NCBI GenBank assembly: GCA_949130495.1
Contig: OX422214.1
Coordinates: forward strand, 254,018,187 to 254,082,186
DNA: 64,000 nucleotides
Direction of reading: 5' to 3'
Source of the DNA: Sambucus nigra
Lineage: Eukaryota > Streptophyta > Magnoliopsida > Dipsacales > Adoxaceae
Made by a program: the position numbers and the translations under genes
The notes under the pieces: generated by a model
Seen by the model: only the letters and a program-made list of their open reading frames with translations
Told to the model about the DNA's origin: nothing
Databases searched by the model: none
In this document: piece after piece, positions 1 through 10,559 of the stretch
How the letters are laid out: each line of letters begins with the position of its first letter
Numbering within the stretch: the stretch's first letter is position 1

Positions 1-501
1 GGCTTGGTTTAAGGAGTCCATTAAGTTAAATTTAAAGTCTGGGAATATTCAAGAGGGAATTAGAAAGTACCTAGGGATATATGGGGATAAAATTCAGGTA
101 CGAGTTTGTGTGTGTTTTAGGGTGAATAACACTCGTATTATAATTTATGAAATTGGGTGAGGATTTCGGAGAGAGTTAGGCTACGGGCTGGAGTAAGAGC
201 ACGATGGCCAGAATTATGATATTTTATAATTTATAATAAGTGAACAGGCCTTTAAGAATGCTCGGCTCGCTTGCTCGCTTGCATCTCACCTGAGAAACTT
301 ATCAATGTTTTTAGAAGAAGTCCCTTCGGTAATAAACTACAAATCAACAAAGAAAATAAGAAATAATGGGAGATAACTCAGTAAAGGAAAGTTTCATATT
401 TCATTGACAAAAAAAGATATGCAGTGCTTACAACCAAGTAAAACAAAGGAGTATAACGTTTGAACAAAAAAAAGGAAAGAAATACCCTAAGTCCCATAGC
501 T
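1..501. other. Unassigned left flank, probably interior of Tat fragment T1
   Basis: No open frame or repeat family is recognisable here. It lies just past the stop codon of the T1 antisense gene. In the complete relative T2 the corresponding place between integrase and the aORF is non-coding, so this is most likely the same spacer. The assignment rests on position only. Confidence 0.35.
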
Positions 502-853
502 TCACTTCTTCACCTGCTTAGACAGCTCTAGAGATTTCTCCTTAGTAGCAGTCGTCTCAGCCAGATCAGTAGCCTCCTCGACCTGGTCAGCTATTTTTTC
601 AACCTAGTCGGTAGGATGGCTAGTCGTAGGCTCTTTTTTGAGGATTACACAAGGACCCAATTGATGTCTTTAGAAGATCTCCGACTCAAGAGGGACCCCA
701 GCTTCTAGTAAATCCTTATCCCAACCCTTCCTAAAGCTCAGCTTCTGAGCATATGCGATTTGGACATCGATATCGTCATACGCCTCACCTACGCCTTGTG
801 CAAAGCTGGACTCTTTGACTTTGGATATTTCCTTGGTAAACTTCACAACATCT
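502..853 (-). pseudogene. Antisense aORF of Tat element T1, terminal part
   Basis: On the minus strand this reads as a helical, Lys/Glu-rich protein end (TKEISKVKESSFAQGVGEAY, later DLAETTATKEKSLELSKQVK) and stops with TGA at 502-504. Two in-frame stops interrupt it, one after LESEIF and one after TSHPTD. The frame joins exactly to the segment at 7469-7946 once solo LTR S1 and one copy of its CATCT duplication are removed, giving KLTID followed by VVKF. The composition and order match the coiled-coil tail of the antisense gene in T2 (31533-32132). The role of such extra ORFs in Tat-lineage retrotransposons is not settled. This copy is dead. Confidence 0.75.
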
Positions 854-2995
854 TGTGATAGCTCGCTCCAAATAATAATAGGAGTCCAGCCCTATACTAT
901 AATAAATCAGGTATCTCAGATGGCACAGTCTCAACATCAACTACTAAGCACAATAATATAAGGCTAACTACCCGAAATCATTAAGTGTGAATTGCCAAAA
1001 ATTTAAAACTTTTATAACAACAACAACAACAAAACCAATATTACACATAACCAACAATATACATCTAACTATGATGAGTGAAAAGTGCATGCTCCAATAA
1101 GATGAAAGAGTACAATACATTGTACAACAAAATCTCAATAATGAAATACTCGAATATGCTGTCGGGTAACAGACAATACAATAATTTGAGAAATGAAATA
1201 TGGAAGTGTTAATCTACAACACTTGAATACTAACTCCAAATACAAACTGAATCCTAATCTAGATGTACAAAGATAGGAATCGACTAAAGCAAAGTGCCGT
1301 AACAGTCCGCTACTGCCACAGCGCCACAAATACCCTGGATGGATAACATCAAAGGCGTCCTTGCGGAGGAACACCTGAAGTAATACAATATATACAAGGA
1401 GGAGGAAAAATATAAACGGGTCAGAGCCCGAGTTTGGAAAAACATTTTATAGCAAGTGTATTAAAATGCATAATAATTATAAATGCATTATTACATGATT
1501 TAGTTGGAATCGAACTCTCCATAATAATTCAACTCACCTCTCATCTAAAGCGCGCACTAAACGTATGCACGTGATCTCCAAATGGATGACCGATTCTAAA
1601 TAGGTAAGAGGATCCTAACTTAAACCCAAAAGAAGTATTTAAGCAAAATCATCTAACCTATCTCCCAATACATTTGTTCCCATAATTTATGAGTTATATA
1701 CATTAACTTTAATGCAATAATTATAGTTATCTTTATAATGTTCATTTGTTGAACATATAAAGTTACATGATCCAATCATGTCCACATCATCACAATATAT
1801 CAACAATCTCATTTACTAGAATTTATTCTAGTGATGCCCAAAGAAGGCATGAAACCATATAAATAATTATTATATGAGTTATTAGCATCAAGAGTTAAGG
1901 ACTAAACTCCTCCCGATTCTCAACACGGTACTGCATTTCGTGCGTGGGACGTCTCGCCGAAGCGAAATCCAAACAAGGAACCCCCCATTACACTACTCCT
2001 GACCGTATCGATCCTTGGGGATCATTATGCCCTCAATGCAAGATGCATGTAACCCAAATGATTATTATCTAATTTTAATTAATTAATATTCCCAATTCTC
2101 AACAGTACACGGCGTTTTATGAGTGGGACGTTGTAACAACCCTCGATTCTGGGAGGCTCATTTTATACTAATTTTACCGCATAAGGTAATTATATAAAAT
2201 GTGGGGACTGGAGTAAATATTAATTTAATGAATTGAAAGTTAATATTTACTAGATTGATGCATATTTACTGCATGTGAAAGTAAATAACATCAGGTTGCA
2301 TGTCTGTAGTGTCATGTATTTTATATGGCCTTATAGTTTAAATGATTTTTGGAACTCGAAATAATTTATACAATTCCGGATGCCAGTTTAGAGGGTGTAG
2401 TTAGTCTCGGAAGGTGCGAGACAGTCAAAATAAGTGCCATATTGTATTTTTGTATTTCGGGCACTTTTACCTGGTTTTAGCTTATATGCGTATTTGCGAG
2501 TCATTTTAATGTAGTATTAACCATTTAAGTTGGGAGAATTATGTTAAGCCCCGATTTTTGGTCTTGCCTCTTATTTCATTCCCTCATTTTATGTCTTAAA
2601 ACATAGAGAGAAAAGGAGAGAAAGAGAGAGGAAGAGAAAGAATGGAGAAATGAGAGAGAGATTGAAGATGGAGGATTTGGGATTGCTTCTTCTCCAAATA
2701 AATCTGAGATATCAACCCTAAGGCAAGTTTTCTACTTGCTAATATGTGATTTAAGATGCATAAATTGTATGATAATTGTGTATTTCCATTTATGGTTTAA
2801 ATGTAGAATTTGTGGGATTTAAACCCTAGTTTTGATTTATGTTGAAGAAATTGTGGGTTTTGATGGTTAATAATCATGTAGATTAGTTTGGGGTAGATTT
2901 TTGTTGTTGGTTGTGTATGAAAAGGAAGGGATTTGGGGTTTGGAGGATTTAGGGTTCATAACCCTTCGTAGCCATTTTTGGCAGATTTGCAGGTC

Positions 2996-3155
2996 CGAAT
3001 CGATTCGGCCCTTTGGGCGAATCGATTCGCTAAGGGGAAATTGGCAGGTCTGCATAACCCGAATCGATTCGGGGTTAAGACCGAATCGATTCGGTCAATT
3101 GTAGAAGGTTGGTTTAGTTGTCCGAACAGATTCGCTTTTGGGGCGAATCGATTCG
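2996..3155. repeat. Palindrome array CGAATCGATTCG in S2
   Basis: Five perfect copies of the 12-bp palindrome CGAATCGATTCG start at 2996, 3018, 3060, 3082 and 3144. One degenerate copy lies near 3123. Spacing is irregular (22-62 bp), so this is not a simple tandem repeat. Sequence between copies is unremarkable. Confidence 0.9.
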
Positions 3156-4536
3156 TTTTCCTGCTGTTTTTGAGTTAATTTTATAACTCAATTTTAATCC
3201 TTTTCTTTACATATAGGGTCTAGGAACCTTCTTGAATGAAGTAAACTTAGAGTCCTAGAGTGTGAGATGAGTTAGAGGTCTACCCTACATTAGGAATGGG
3301 TTATGTGGGGATTTTTCGGGGTTAGGCCTATTAATGATAAGGCATTCTTTCTTCTAGTTAATTATTATTATAAAACTAGGAGATGTAGTGTTATGTTCGG
3401 GAGACCTTAGGAGCTTAATTAAGCTATACTAGCTTTGATGGCTTATATTACCACCCCAAAAGAATGTTGGGAGATTTTAAAAGTTCGATTGAGCTATGTT
3501 AACCTTGGTGGTTCATAATAACGCCATAAAGGTGAGTTTGGAGAATAAATTGAAAGTCATTTCATTCCTTCGGAAGATGATAACCTTGGGGTTCTAAAAT
3601 AACCTCCTAGAATGCTTGGAGATAATGAAGAGTTTATTTACTCCTTTGAGGTTGTAGTGTTGATAATAGTTATCGTATGGCTCCGGATAATAAGTTCTAT
3701 CTATTACTAGAAGTAAACAGTAATGGTTTCGAATAAAATGAAACATATAAATGGAAATGGTATTGATACTAGTAAATGATAATTTACTTAATCATGAAAC
3801 CGGTAAATAATGATTTACTTGATTTTGAAATAATAAATAAAATGGATGTTACACACCTCTCTAAATACCATCTTAAGGGAAGTCCGCACGATAGGTGAAG
3901 CCCCCTGGCTAATGAATGCAGGGTGGATATAGTCCTAGGCCATGGGAACGCTTATGGTTGTATATTTTCTGCGGGGGTAGGGAGATTCCAGGTGTGGTCT
4001 TGGCTACCACGCAGGCTCATGGCCGCTTCCCGACGTTTGCGATAGGATCCCAGGTTGTCTTATGATAGGCCCTGGAAGATGATGGTTATTTAGGGGCGCG
4101 CTCAGTGGGGAAACCTGGACGGGCGGTCTTAGAGTACGTTATATATATATAGTATAACAGTTCATAATCAAGTGGGTCTTGATGTATTTTGATATGCCAT
4201 ATAGAGCATGATGGAGTGCCACATAGAGCACATATAAATGCCACAAAGAGCATTTGAAAATGATTATTTTCCTGATAAGGAAAGGATTTTTACAAAGGGT
4301 AAAATTGAAATATAATTGCCTTAAAGAGCAAAATATTGTGTTTATAAGTATATTTCCTGCTAAGGAAAAGATATATAAAATAATTAGCACCTTGGGTGAA
4401 GTCTTTAGTTTAATGCTGCTTATTTTATTCCTGCTTAGCTTATGTTTAAAATTGTATAGGTAGCTTCTTATTTCTCTTTCTTCACGGTTCATATTACATA
4501 ACTGTCATACTATTTATTCATCTGGTAATCATAGAG

Positions 4537-4555
4537 AACCGGGCCCTGACCGGTT
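4537..4555 (+). promoter_or_regulatory. Conserved stem-loop in S2 LTR
   Basis: AACCGG and CCGGTT pair around the loop GCCCTGA. The stem-loop sits about 40 bases upstream of the acceptor-like TCAG at 4593. S1, S3, S4 and K have a hairpin at the same place with different but still complementary arms. Function unknown. Confidence 0.5.
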
Positions 4556-5170
4556 ACATTTTCCTGTTGCATATCCTTCTTGTCTCTGCTCAGGTACTCC
4601 GCCGCAAGGATGCTTGATTTAAATTCCTACTCCGATGTTTTCGACGAGCCGTGATGCATTGCGGGTATTACGGGATACATTTGGTATAGACGCTTTCATT
4701 TTCATTCTAGTTAAGATCAAGTCTGTTATTCGGGCGAGAGGCCCAAGCTTTTGTAAATGTCTAATGTAATGTAATAAGTAACTTATTGTACTTGTGTATT
4801 ATTGGTGTATCAGTTTAAGTGACCGGTTACATATTCGATCTCTTTATCGTATTCTTGTTGTATTATTTATATATATGTCTTGGGGTTTCCCTTATCTTTC
4901 AGGAATCGGGTTGTTTGTTTTCATTTATTTACTTTCAAATCAAAATTTTTTGGCAACCCGTTTTCTGAAATATTGGGTGGTTATCCTGGATACTCTATAT
5001 TTTGTTATGATGCTGAGAATGATTCCATCCATGATTCCATTATATTGGAGTATTGGGCTGGCCACCCCTTATTTTGGTGAGCGGGTTGTCACAGACGTCT
5101 CGCCGAAGCGAAATCCAAACAAGGAACCCCCCCGTTACACTACTCCTTGCACTGTCGATTGTCGGGATAG

Positions 5171-5173
<3 letters not shown>

Positions 5174-5236
<63 letters not shown>
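5174..5236. repeat. (TA)n microsatellite in S1
   Basis: About 63 bp of uninterrupted alternating AT/TA lies beside the middle direct repeat of S1. It is likely to be highly length-polymorphic. The short frame that reads through it is not a gene. Confidence 0.95.
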
Positions 5237-5240
<4 letters not shown>

Positions 5241-6588
5241 TGAGCATTAAGGACTAAACTTATCCCCAAGTTCCAACATTACACTGCGGTTTGTGCGTGG
5301 GACGTCTCGCCGAGGCGAAATCCAAACAAGGAACCCCCCCGATACACTAATCCTGGAAATGTAGGTCGTTGAGGTCCATTATGCCCTTGACACCCAAGTA
5401 CAAACACAAGCAATAATAACCATCCAACCGAGCTATAACTCGAAGGATGCAGGCTCACATGCTATCATCTTCCAGCAGCCCATATACGTAGCAAACTGGG
5501 GCCACCTAGTGGGATTCAACGACACCCACCTCGTGATCAACTCACGCACACAACGTCCCGGGAAGCGGTCATAGCTCCTAACCGGCAAGTGAGAGCGACA
5601 CATACCCACGACCTCTCACCCCCAAAATAAATAAATGTATATATATATATGTCATTTGCTGACCACCATGGACGACTATGACCTGGGGAATATACACATC
5701 CTGCTTTTCTAGTCAGAATGCTCACCCTCTATGCACGAAACTTCCCAATGATAGCAAGGAGGGGGTATGCTTAACATGTATATACACCATCATATAAGGT
5801 ATACATACATCCCACATAATAAAGATATACAATTATATAAGGTATACATGCACATCATTTCATATTCATTATACGCCCTTAGGCGAAATAGATTAATATC
5901 ATTATTTAGTATATCCCTCTCTTGATACACTAACCTTCAATTCTCGCACAATAACCCCACTTAGTATATGCTATACTAATACTCTCTTGAAGCTCACATG
6001 ACGCTTCTAATAATAAATTGTCTCAAAATTCAATTCAAGTTAAGGATATTCTTGATCCTAATAAACCTCAATTCGCATACACGGTTCTCCATCCATAATA
6101 TGGTTCAATTTATTTTATGAACCTTTAAAGTTATCCCATTTGGGATTGGATCCTAAGATCCGGCATCTCTAAGTTATTCTCGTTCTCAGATCGTGAAATT
6201 GTTATTATTATTATCACCAAATAAAATCCCAAATAAAAGTGGGCTTCCCCACTTAGAAAAATACCCAAATCTACAATCGGTATCCCTAAAATACTAACCT
6301 TGATACTTAGAGGATTTTCCACCAAATTGATATACTCTTTTAGATTCTCACTTCTCCAAATCAATCACTAAAACTCCCCGACATTTTCATCACTAAAACT
6401 CCCCGACATTTTCATCTAGTCTTTTATTTATCAATTAGCCTCATATATCGTCTTATGATTCTAAGGTCTATAATCCCCTTATATAATCACTTAATCCTTT
6501 ATGATACTCTGATTATGAAAGTCCATACATACAAACCCAAAGAAAAAGGGGATAAAATAAATTCTCAAACTTGAACCCAAAACAGGGG

Positions 6589-6705
6589 ACCGGTCGACCG
6601 GTTCCCAAACCGCGGTCGACCGCGTTTCTTAATTTTGCCTATACTCGAAGACACTATGCCCTATTCTGGAGGCGCGATCGACCGGCCCTCTGTACACGGT
6701 CGACC
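6589..6705. repeat. Palindrome array GGTCGACC in S1
   Basis: CCGGTCGACCGG (near 6590), CGCGGTCGACCGCG (6611-6624), a one-mismatch GATCGACC near 6675, and CGGTCGACCGG (near 6697) lie in the same relative part of the LTR as the CGAATCGATTCG arrays of S2 and S4. The palindrome core is different but the centre TCGA is the same. Confidence 0.85.
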
Positions 6706-7468
6706 GGCCCTAATAGGTACTATGGCCAAACCCCATTTTTACACAACTCCAACTTCCCAAAAACCCCAATATAATTCCATTCAACCACAAATCTTCAACC
6801 CAACCATATTCATAACATTAATATTCATTCTAGAATACTTATAAACTGATTTCTATCATTAAATCCAAGATCTACATATTAACTCTAAGATTATACCCAA
6901 AAGTTAGGTTTTGTTAAACTAAACCTAAAACCCAAAATATCAATCCACAAACCATGCAATAATTGGTACACAATAATTATTTAGCAAGTTTAATCACTTG
7001 CCTCGGGTTCGTAGGGTCTGAATCCGCCTTGAGATCGCGTGGAAATCGGAAATCTCCACTTTCTCTCCCTTTTCTCCTTCTTTCTCTTATTCTTTCTTCT
7101 TCTCTCTTTCTATCTAGGGTTTTCCTCTTTCTCTTAAGTGAGAATGACTTCTCACGTGGCTTTTAAGCCTTATCCCACAAGATACACATCTTTAAATGAT
7201 AATACGCACTTTAAATGACCCGGTAACTTTAATTCGAGTCAAACGGTCCTAAATTATTTCGGAACCTAAATAGACCCCAAGTACAGTCATTTCGACTTTC
7301 TCGACCCTTCCGAAAACAATGGTACCCTCAGAATCGACATTCGACACTCTTTCTAACGACTCTAAATATTGACGTCAATTGCCAATTTTTTTTTATTTCC
7401 CCAATGAAATATTATTTATTTCTCCCAAAATAAATAAATTATCGTCTCCAAAACCTCGGGTTGTTACA

Positions 7469-7946
7469 CATCTATCGTGAGCTTCTCCTTGTCTACGATC
7501 AAAAGTTTGTTGTCCATTATCTCAATGGTGGTCTTCCTTTCCTCGTTATGCACCTGTTAGGCATCAGCTAGGGCCTTCTCAGACTTCTTCAATCCTCTAA
7601 GAACTCTTCATTCTTCTTGGAATAGTTGATCCGACCATCCAGAAGAGTAGTAAACTTCGCCACAAACTACAAAATGTAAAAAAAGTACATAAGGGGAAAC
7701 ATCACATTTTAGAATAATAAGACAAAAGGAAGAAAGAAGATTCTTACCAAAGAAAGAGTTCAGGAGGATTACAAGGACAACTGGTCGAGATCCAGCATCA
7801 TCGCACGCTCGCGTTCTCTAGCGAGCACTGCCCCAAGTAAGTTGGGGGTAAGAGAAAGATTGAAGGTCACACTATTGGACTCTAGGGAATCGTTAATATA
7901 AGTTGGTAGATAACTCCTCTTTTGGGACTCAATGACCCTCCTCTTC
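7469..7946 (-). pseudogene. Antisense aORF of T1, middle part with an intron
   Basis: The minus strand reads KRRVIESQKRSYLPTYINDS from 7946 to about 7748, then a clear intron (G|GTAAGAATC at 7747 to TTTTGTAG at 7668, 80 bp), then a coiled-coil stretch FVAKFTTLLDGRINYSKKNE down to KLTID at the S1 insertion point. A stop codon occurs after KALADA. The intron sits where T3 has GTAAGTGC...TTTCAG (57711-57777) and T2 has a GC-type donor (31447-31532), so intron position is conserved across three elements. Upstream exons resume at 13825 beyond copia A. Confidence 0.8.
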
Positions 7947-8245
7947 TGTAAGGACATATTTTGTGTAGTCCCGATGTTACATAGAGTATGTCATATACCG
8001 CTACAACCGTCGAAAAAGTTCAAATTCATAGGTTCATGAAGACGAATTTAAATTTCAAGCATCTTCAACATATGCATGACATGAGGTATAATTTCATATA
8101 AAGTGTGTTTAAGTTGTGTAAATTCTTTACTTTAGTATTGGGATATTTTTAGAAACTCTTTTTATCAAACTGAGGCATTTTTCTAAGTCAAAATTATTTT
8201 CTGTAGACCTGTAGGTGAGCTTTTTAAAATAAACAATTTCCATTT

Positions 8246-8441
8246 ATGTCGTTCAAACGCCCTTGATAAGTCGTTCAAATGAATGCTTCTAATGATGTGC
8301 AATGTTGTTTGATAGATCACTCGAATGGTCATTGCTTTGTTTCTTTAAAAGACCACATATTGTTTTACATTTTTCATGGTCGTTTCATAGGACGTTAGTA
8401 ATGACATTGAGAAGTCGTTTGAACGACCTTCGCCGCTTAAA
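8246..8441. repeat. Degenerate GTCGTTCAAACGAC motifs in U3 of copia A
   Basis: Several copies of GTCGTTCAAA/TTTGAACGACC lie at about 8250-8440, just upstream of the TATA box. They correspond to 13010-13190 in the 3' LTR, where GTCGTTCGAACGACC is a perfect palindrome. The motif resembles the TCGTTCGAACGA arrays in the unrelated gypsy LTRs S3 and K. Confidence 0.7.
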
Positions 8442-8455
8442 GTTTTTTATTGAGC

Positions 8456-8463
8456 TATAAATA
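8456..8463 (+). promoter_or_regulatory. TATA box of copia A 5' LTR
   Basis: GAGCTATAAATACC. The same box is at 13218-13225 in the 3' LTR. It marks the likely U3/R start. Confidence 0.7.
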
Positions 8464-9017
8464 CCTGTTTTAAAGACCTTTTTCATTAAGACTTTTGATA
8501 TACGAAACCTGCAAAACTGCAGACTTTTAGTCTTCATCTTTTAGGGTTAAAAACCTAGTTTTTAATTCACCAAAAAATCCCAATCCTTTTGTGAATCATT
8601 TGTGGAACCCAAACACTTTTTGGAAGTTTATCTTTGTGTAGTGCCATCTCTACTACTAGACTGGTAGTTCTTGCAGAAGGTGCTTGCTGACGATTGCAAT
8701 CATTGAGGTTCTTGAGGGGATCTTTACTAGTGCTAGGTTGCTGTCTATGTGGATTTTCTCAGGGAGATTCATTGCATATTTTTCTATGTAATTGTAAGTT
8801 GCGATTTACGTTAGATAGTGAAATTAAAGGTTGTACCCAAAAGTTTTTTTTCCTGAATCTCGTTTGTCGCTTGATTTGTGATTGAATGTTTAATTTATCC
8901 ACATAGATGCATGATTAGGGTTTAATTGATTTTGATCAAAGATAGACTCTAATTAAATAATTTTCAGTCAGAAATTTGTAAATTAAAAAAGTAATTGATA
9001 TCATGCATTCTACAAAT

Positions 9018-9163
9018 TGGTATCAGAGCTTTTATCTCAGGATTTTTTACCTCTTACAAATTGGTATGAGAGCCTGTTACACTAAGTTATTGTGTTTGAT
9101 CCAGATTTTGTTTTTTCATCTGATATTTTTTGACTACTCACGTTGTCAAATTGGTATCAGAGC
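9018..9163 (+). other. Triplicated primer-binding motif of copia A
   Basis: TGGTATCAGAGC, the complement of the 3' end of initiator methionine tRNA and the usual copia primer site, appears at 9018-9029 (perfect), 9062-9073 (TGGTATGAGAGC, one mismatch) and 9152-9163 (perfect). Each is preceded by CAAAT. The first copy lies inside the LTR as defined by the TSD, so the second is the one next to the LTR end. Confidence 0.85.
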
Positions 9164-9259
9164 AGGTTACTCTAAATTATTGAGTTTTTTTTTTTCACAA
9201 AATTTTTGTGATATCATTTTTTTTAAAATCTGATTATGAAAATTTTTGCAATTTTTCTA

Positions 9260-10559
9260 ATGGAGAACTTATATAATCATCTACCCGATTTGATGGCAAG
9301 GATTATGCCTATTAGAAAGCCCATATGAAATCTGGTTTAAAGGCTATTGATGAACGTGTCTGGATTATTTGTGAAAGAGGGTTGACTCATCCCACTATCA
9401 CCGTTGAAAATGTCACCAATCCCAAACCTATGTCTGACTGGACTGAGGATGAATTTAAATGGAGTACCTATTACTACCGTGGCCTTAGTGCTATTTCTGT
9501 AGCCGTCACCCCTGGTGAGTTTCGTCGTATTATGATGTGCACCATGTCTAAAGAGGCATGGGATATCCTCCAATTGACACATGAGGGTACCAATGTAGTT
9601 AAAGCGTATAAGTTACAAAATTTGACCACCCAGTTTGAGACTATCCTCATGTCAGAGTCCGAGTGTTTTGATTAGTTTTGTGCTAGGTTGTTGGCATATT
9701 CAATAGGAATTTTAATTTGGGTGAGAAAATAAAGGATACGAGAGTTGTTAAAAAGATTTTGAGGTCACTTTCATCCCGTTTTATTCCTAAGTTCATTGTT
9801 TTATATTCTTTGGGGATATTAAATACACTTAGGTTAAAAGAACTCTTAGGAGACCTTCAAACTTATGAGATCAACATGTTTTTGAAAACCATTAAGCTTA
9901 AGGATAGATGGATTGTAGTTAGGGAACAATCTAGAAAAGGTGAGGAAGTGTCTAAAAAGAAGAAGAAAGAGAGAGTTTGTGAGTCTAAGTCTGAGGGAGA
10001 GTTTGATTTTGATGATGTGGCCATGTTTGCTAAAAAAAATTAAAAGTTTCTCGAATGTTCTAAAGAAAATTCTTCCAATAAAAATATGTTTGAGAAAAAT
10101 AAAAAGAAATAAGAGGCCAAAGAGAACGGTGAGAAAGATGAATAGGCGAGATGTTTTGAGTGTGAGGGAAAAGGGCAAAAAGCGTTTGAATGTCCCGGTA
10201 TGCTAAAGAGAAAGGTCAAGAAAATAGCTATTTTATCTACTCTTAGCAATAGTGACGAGGAGGTTAATGATTATGGGGATGAATCATCACATGGTATGTG
10301 TGTCGCCCTTTTAGCTAGTCGCGTGAGAACATCTAGTTTGTCCCATGACAATGAGGACACTTTTATACATGAGAGCCCCATTGATGATTTAAGTGTTTTG
10401 AGTGAGTGTGAGAGTGAGATTGAAAGTAAGGGTGAAAGTGATCTGCAAAAAGAATTTAGAGAGTTATACGTTGATACCTTGAAGACGAAGAAGTTGAATA
10501 AAGAGTTAGGTATTAAGGTGTTAGATTTGGAGAGAGATAGAAGTTTTGAGGGGATGTGA
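9260..10559 (+). pseudogene. Copia A gag (capsid/nucleocapsid) remnant
   Basis: Gag packages the retrotransposon RNA. The ATG at 9260 opens MENLYN; a frame change then leads to RFDGKDYAY, a TGG-to-TAG stop, and the long frame from HMKSGLKAIDERVW through MCTMSKEAWDILQLTHEGTN and LQNLTTQFETI, typical of the UBN2/copia capsid domain. A stop (ECFD*) and a frameshift near 9680-9717 split it from VVKKILRSLSSRFIPKF. A Lys-rich linker precedes a zinc knuckle at about 10147-10195 reading CFECEGKGQKAFEC, where the expected His is Gln. An acidic, coiled-coil tail ends at TGA 10557-10559. Dead copy. Confidence 0.85.

Larger units (their letters stand above)
2723..4593 (+). other. Putative GC-AG intron inside LTR S2
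   Basis: The 5' edge is AAG|GCAAGT, the usual consensus of the rare GC-AG intron class. The 3' edge is a pyrimidine-rich stretch ending in TGCTCAG. The same two boundaries recur in S1, S3 and S4 and in one K copy. This is inference from conserved sequence; no transcript evidence is available here. Confidence 0.4.
2132..5093 (+). mobile_element. Solo LTR S2, Tekay-type Ty3/gypsy
   Basis: Begins TGTAACAACCCTCG, ends GCGGGTTGTCACA, and is flanked by a perfect GACGT duplication (2127-2131 and 5094-5098). It is 2962 bp with no gag or pol, so it is a solo LTR. It is a sister of S4 (2944 bp): they share GGTGCGAGACAGTCAAAATA near 2411, CACCTCTCT followed by GCAGGGTGGATATAGTCCTA near 3846-3930, and a run of 'AAAGAGCA' units near 4200-4330. 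A GA-rich leader at 2605-2670 is followed by AAG|GCAAGT (intron-like start at 2723). CTCTGCTCAG ends at 4593, just before a CCGCAAGGATGC block. Confidence 0.93.
1940..5335 (-). repeat. Three direct repeats inside S1 LTR, split by S2
   Basis: The block GGGACGTCTCGCCGARGCGA followed by AATCCAAACAAGGAACCCCC occurs at about 1948, at 5094 (its left edge lies at 2127, interrupted by S2) and at about 5300. With S2 removed the spacing is roughly 180-200 bp, so this was a short tandem array. S2 inserted precisely at GACGT in the middle copy. Confidence 0.75.
854..7468 (-). mobile_element. Solo LTR S1, Tekay-type Ty3/gypsy, interrupted by S2
   Basis: On the minus strand it starts TGTAACAACCCGAGG at 7468 and ends GAGCTATCACA at 854, flanked by the 5-bp TSD CATCT (849-853 and 7469-7473). 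Without S2 and its duplication it is about 3.65 kb and has no coding region, so it is a solo LTR. It shares landmarks with S2, S3, S4 and the K LTR: a GA-rich leader (about 7050-7130), GAG|GCAAGT at 7001, a palindrome array (6589-6705), the stem-loop CGGG-CTCTGA-CCCG (1417-1430), and TTCAG followed by a CCGCAAGGACGC block (about 1352-1375). Tekay assignment is by LTR resemblance to K, which has a chromodomain-like tail. Solo LTRs normally arise by recombination between the two LTRs of one element. Confidence 0.88.
7947..9058 (+). mobile_element. 5' LTR of copia A
   Basis: Starts TGTAAGGACATATTTTG and ends CCTCTTACA, directly before a TGGTATGAGAGC primer motif. The end was set at 9058 rather than 9014 because the 3' LTR also carries the extra 44 bp and then meets the TSD exactly. 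A TATA box (TATAAATA, 8456-8463) follows the motif GTCGTTTGAACGACC in U3. Confidence 0.88.

Noticed and set aside
2996..3155. CRISPR or integron-like reading of the palindrome arrays
   Set aside because: Spacing is irregular, repeats are only 12 bp, and the context is an LTR of a eukaryotic element.
4139..4492. 117-codon minus frame rich in Leu/Ile/Tyr
   Set aside because: AT-rich LTR sequence of S2; no homologous frame in sister S4.
4794..5250. Open frames of 65-126 codons around the (TA)n tract
   Set aside because: They cross the S2/S1 boundary and the microsatellite; no family resemblance.
5094..5340. Separate mobile element bounded by GACGTCTCGCCG repeats
   Set aside because: The repeats are an internal tandem of S1; one boundary is just the S2 target duplication.
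9018..9029. tRNA fragment (initiator Met)
   Set aside because: Only the 12-base primer complement is present; it is a PBS, not a tRNA gene.
9015..9030. LTR end of copia A placed at 9014 before the first TGGTATCAGAGC
   Set aside because: The 3' LTR continues 44-45 bp past this point with matching sequence and then meets the TSD; the end at 9058/13819 explains both sides.
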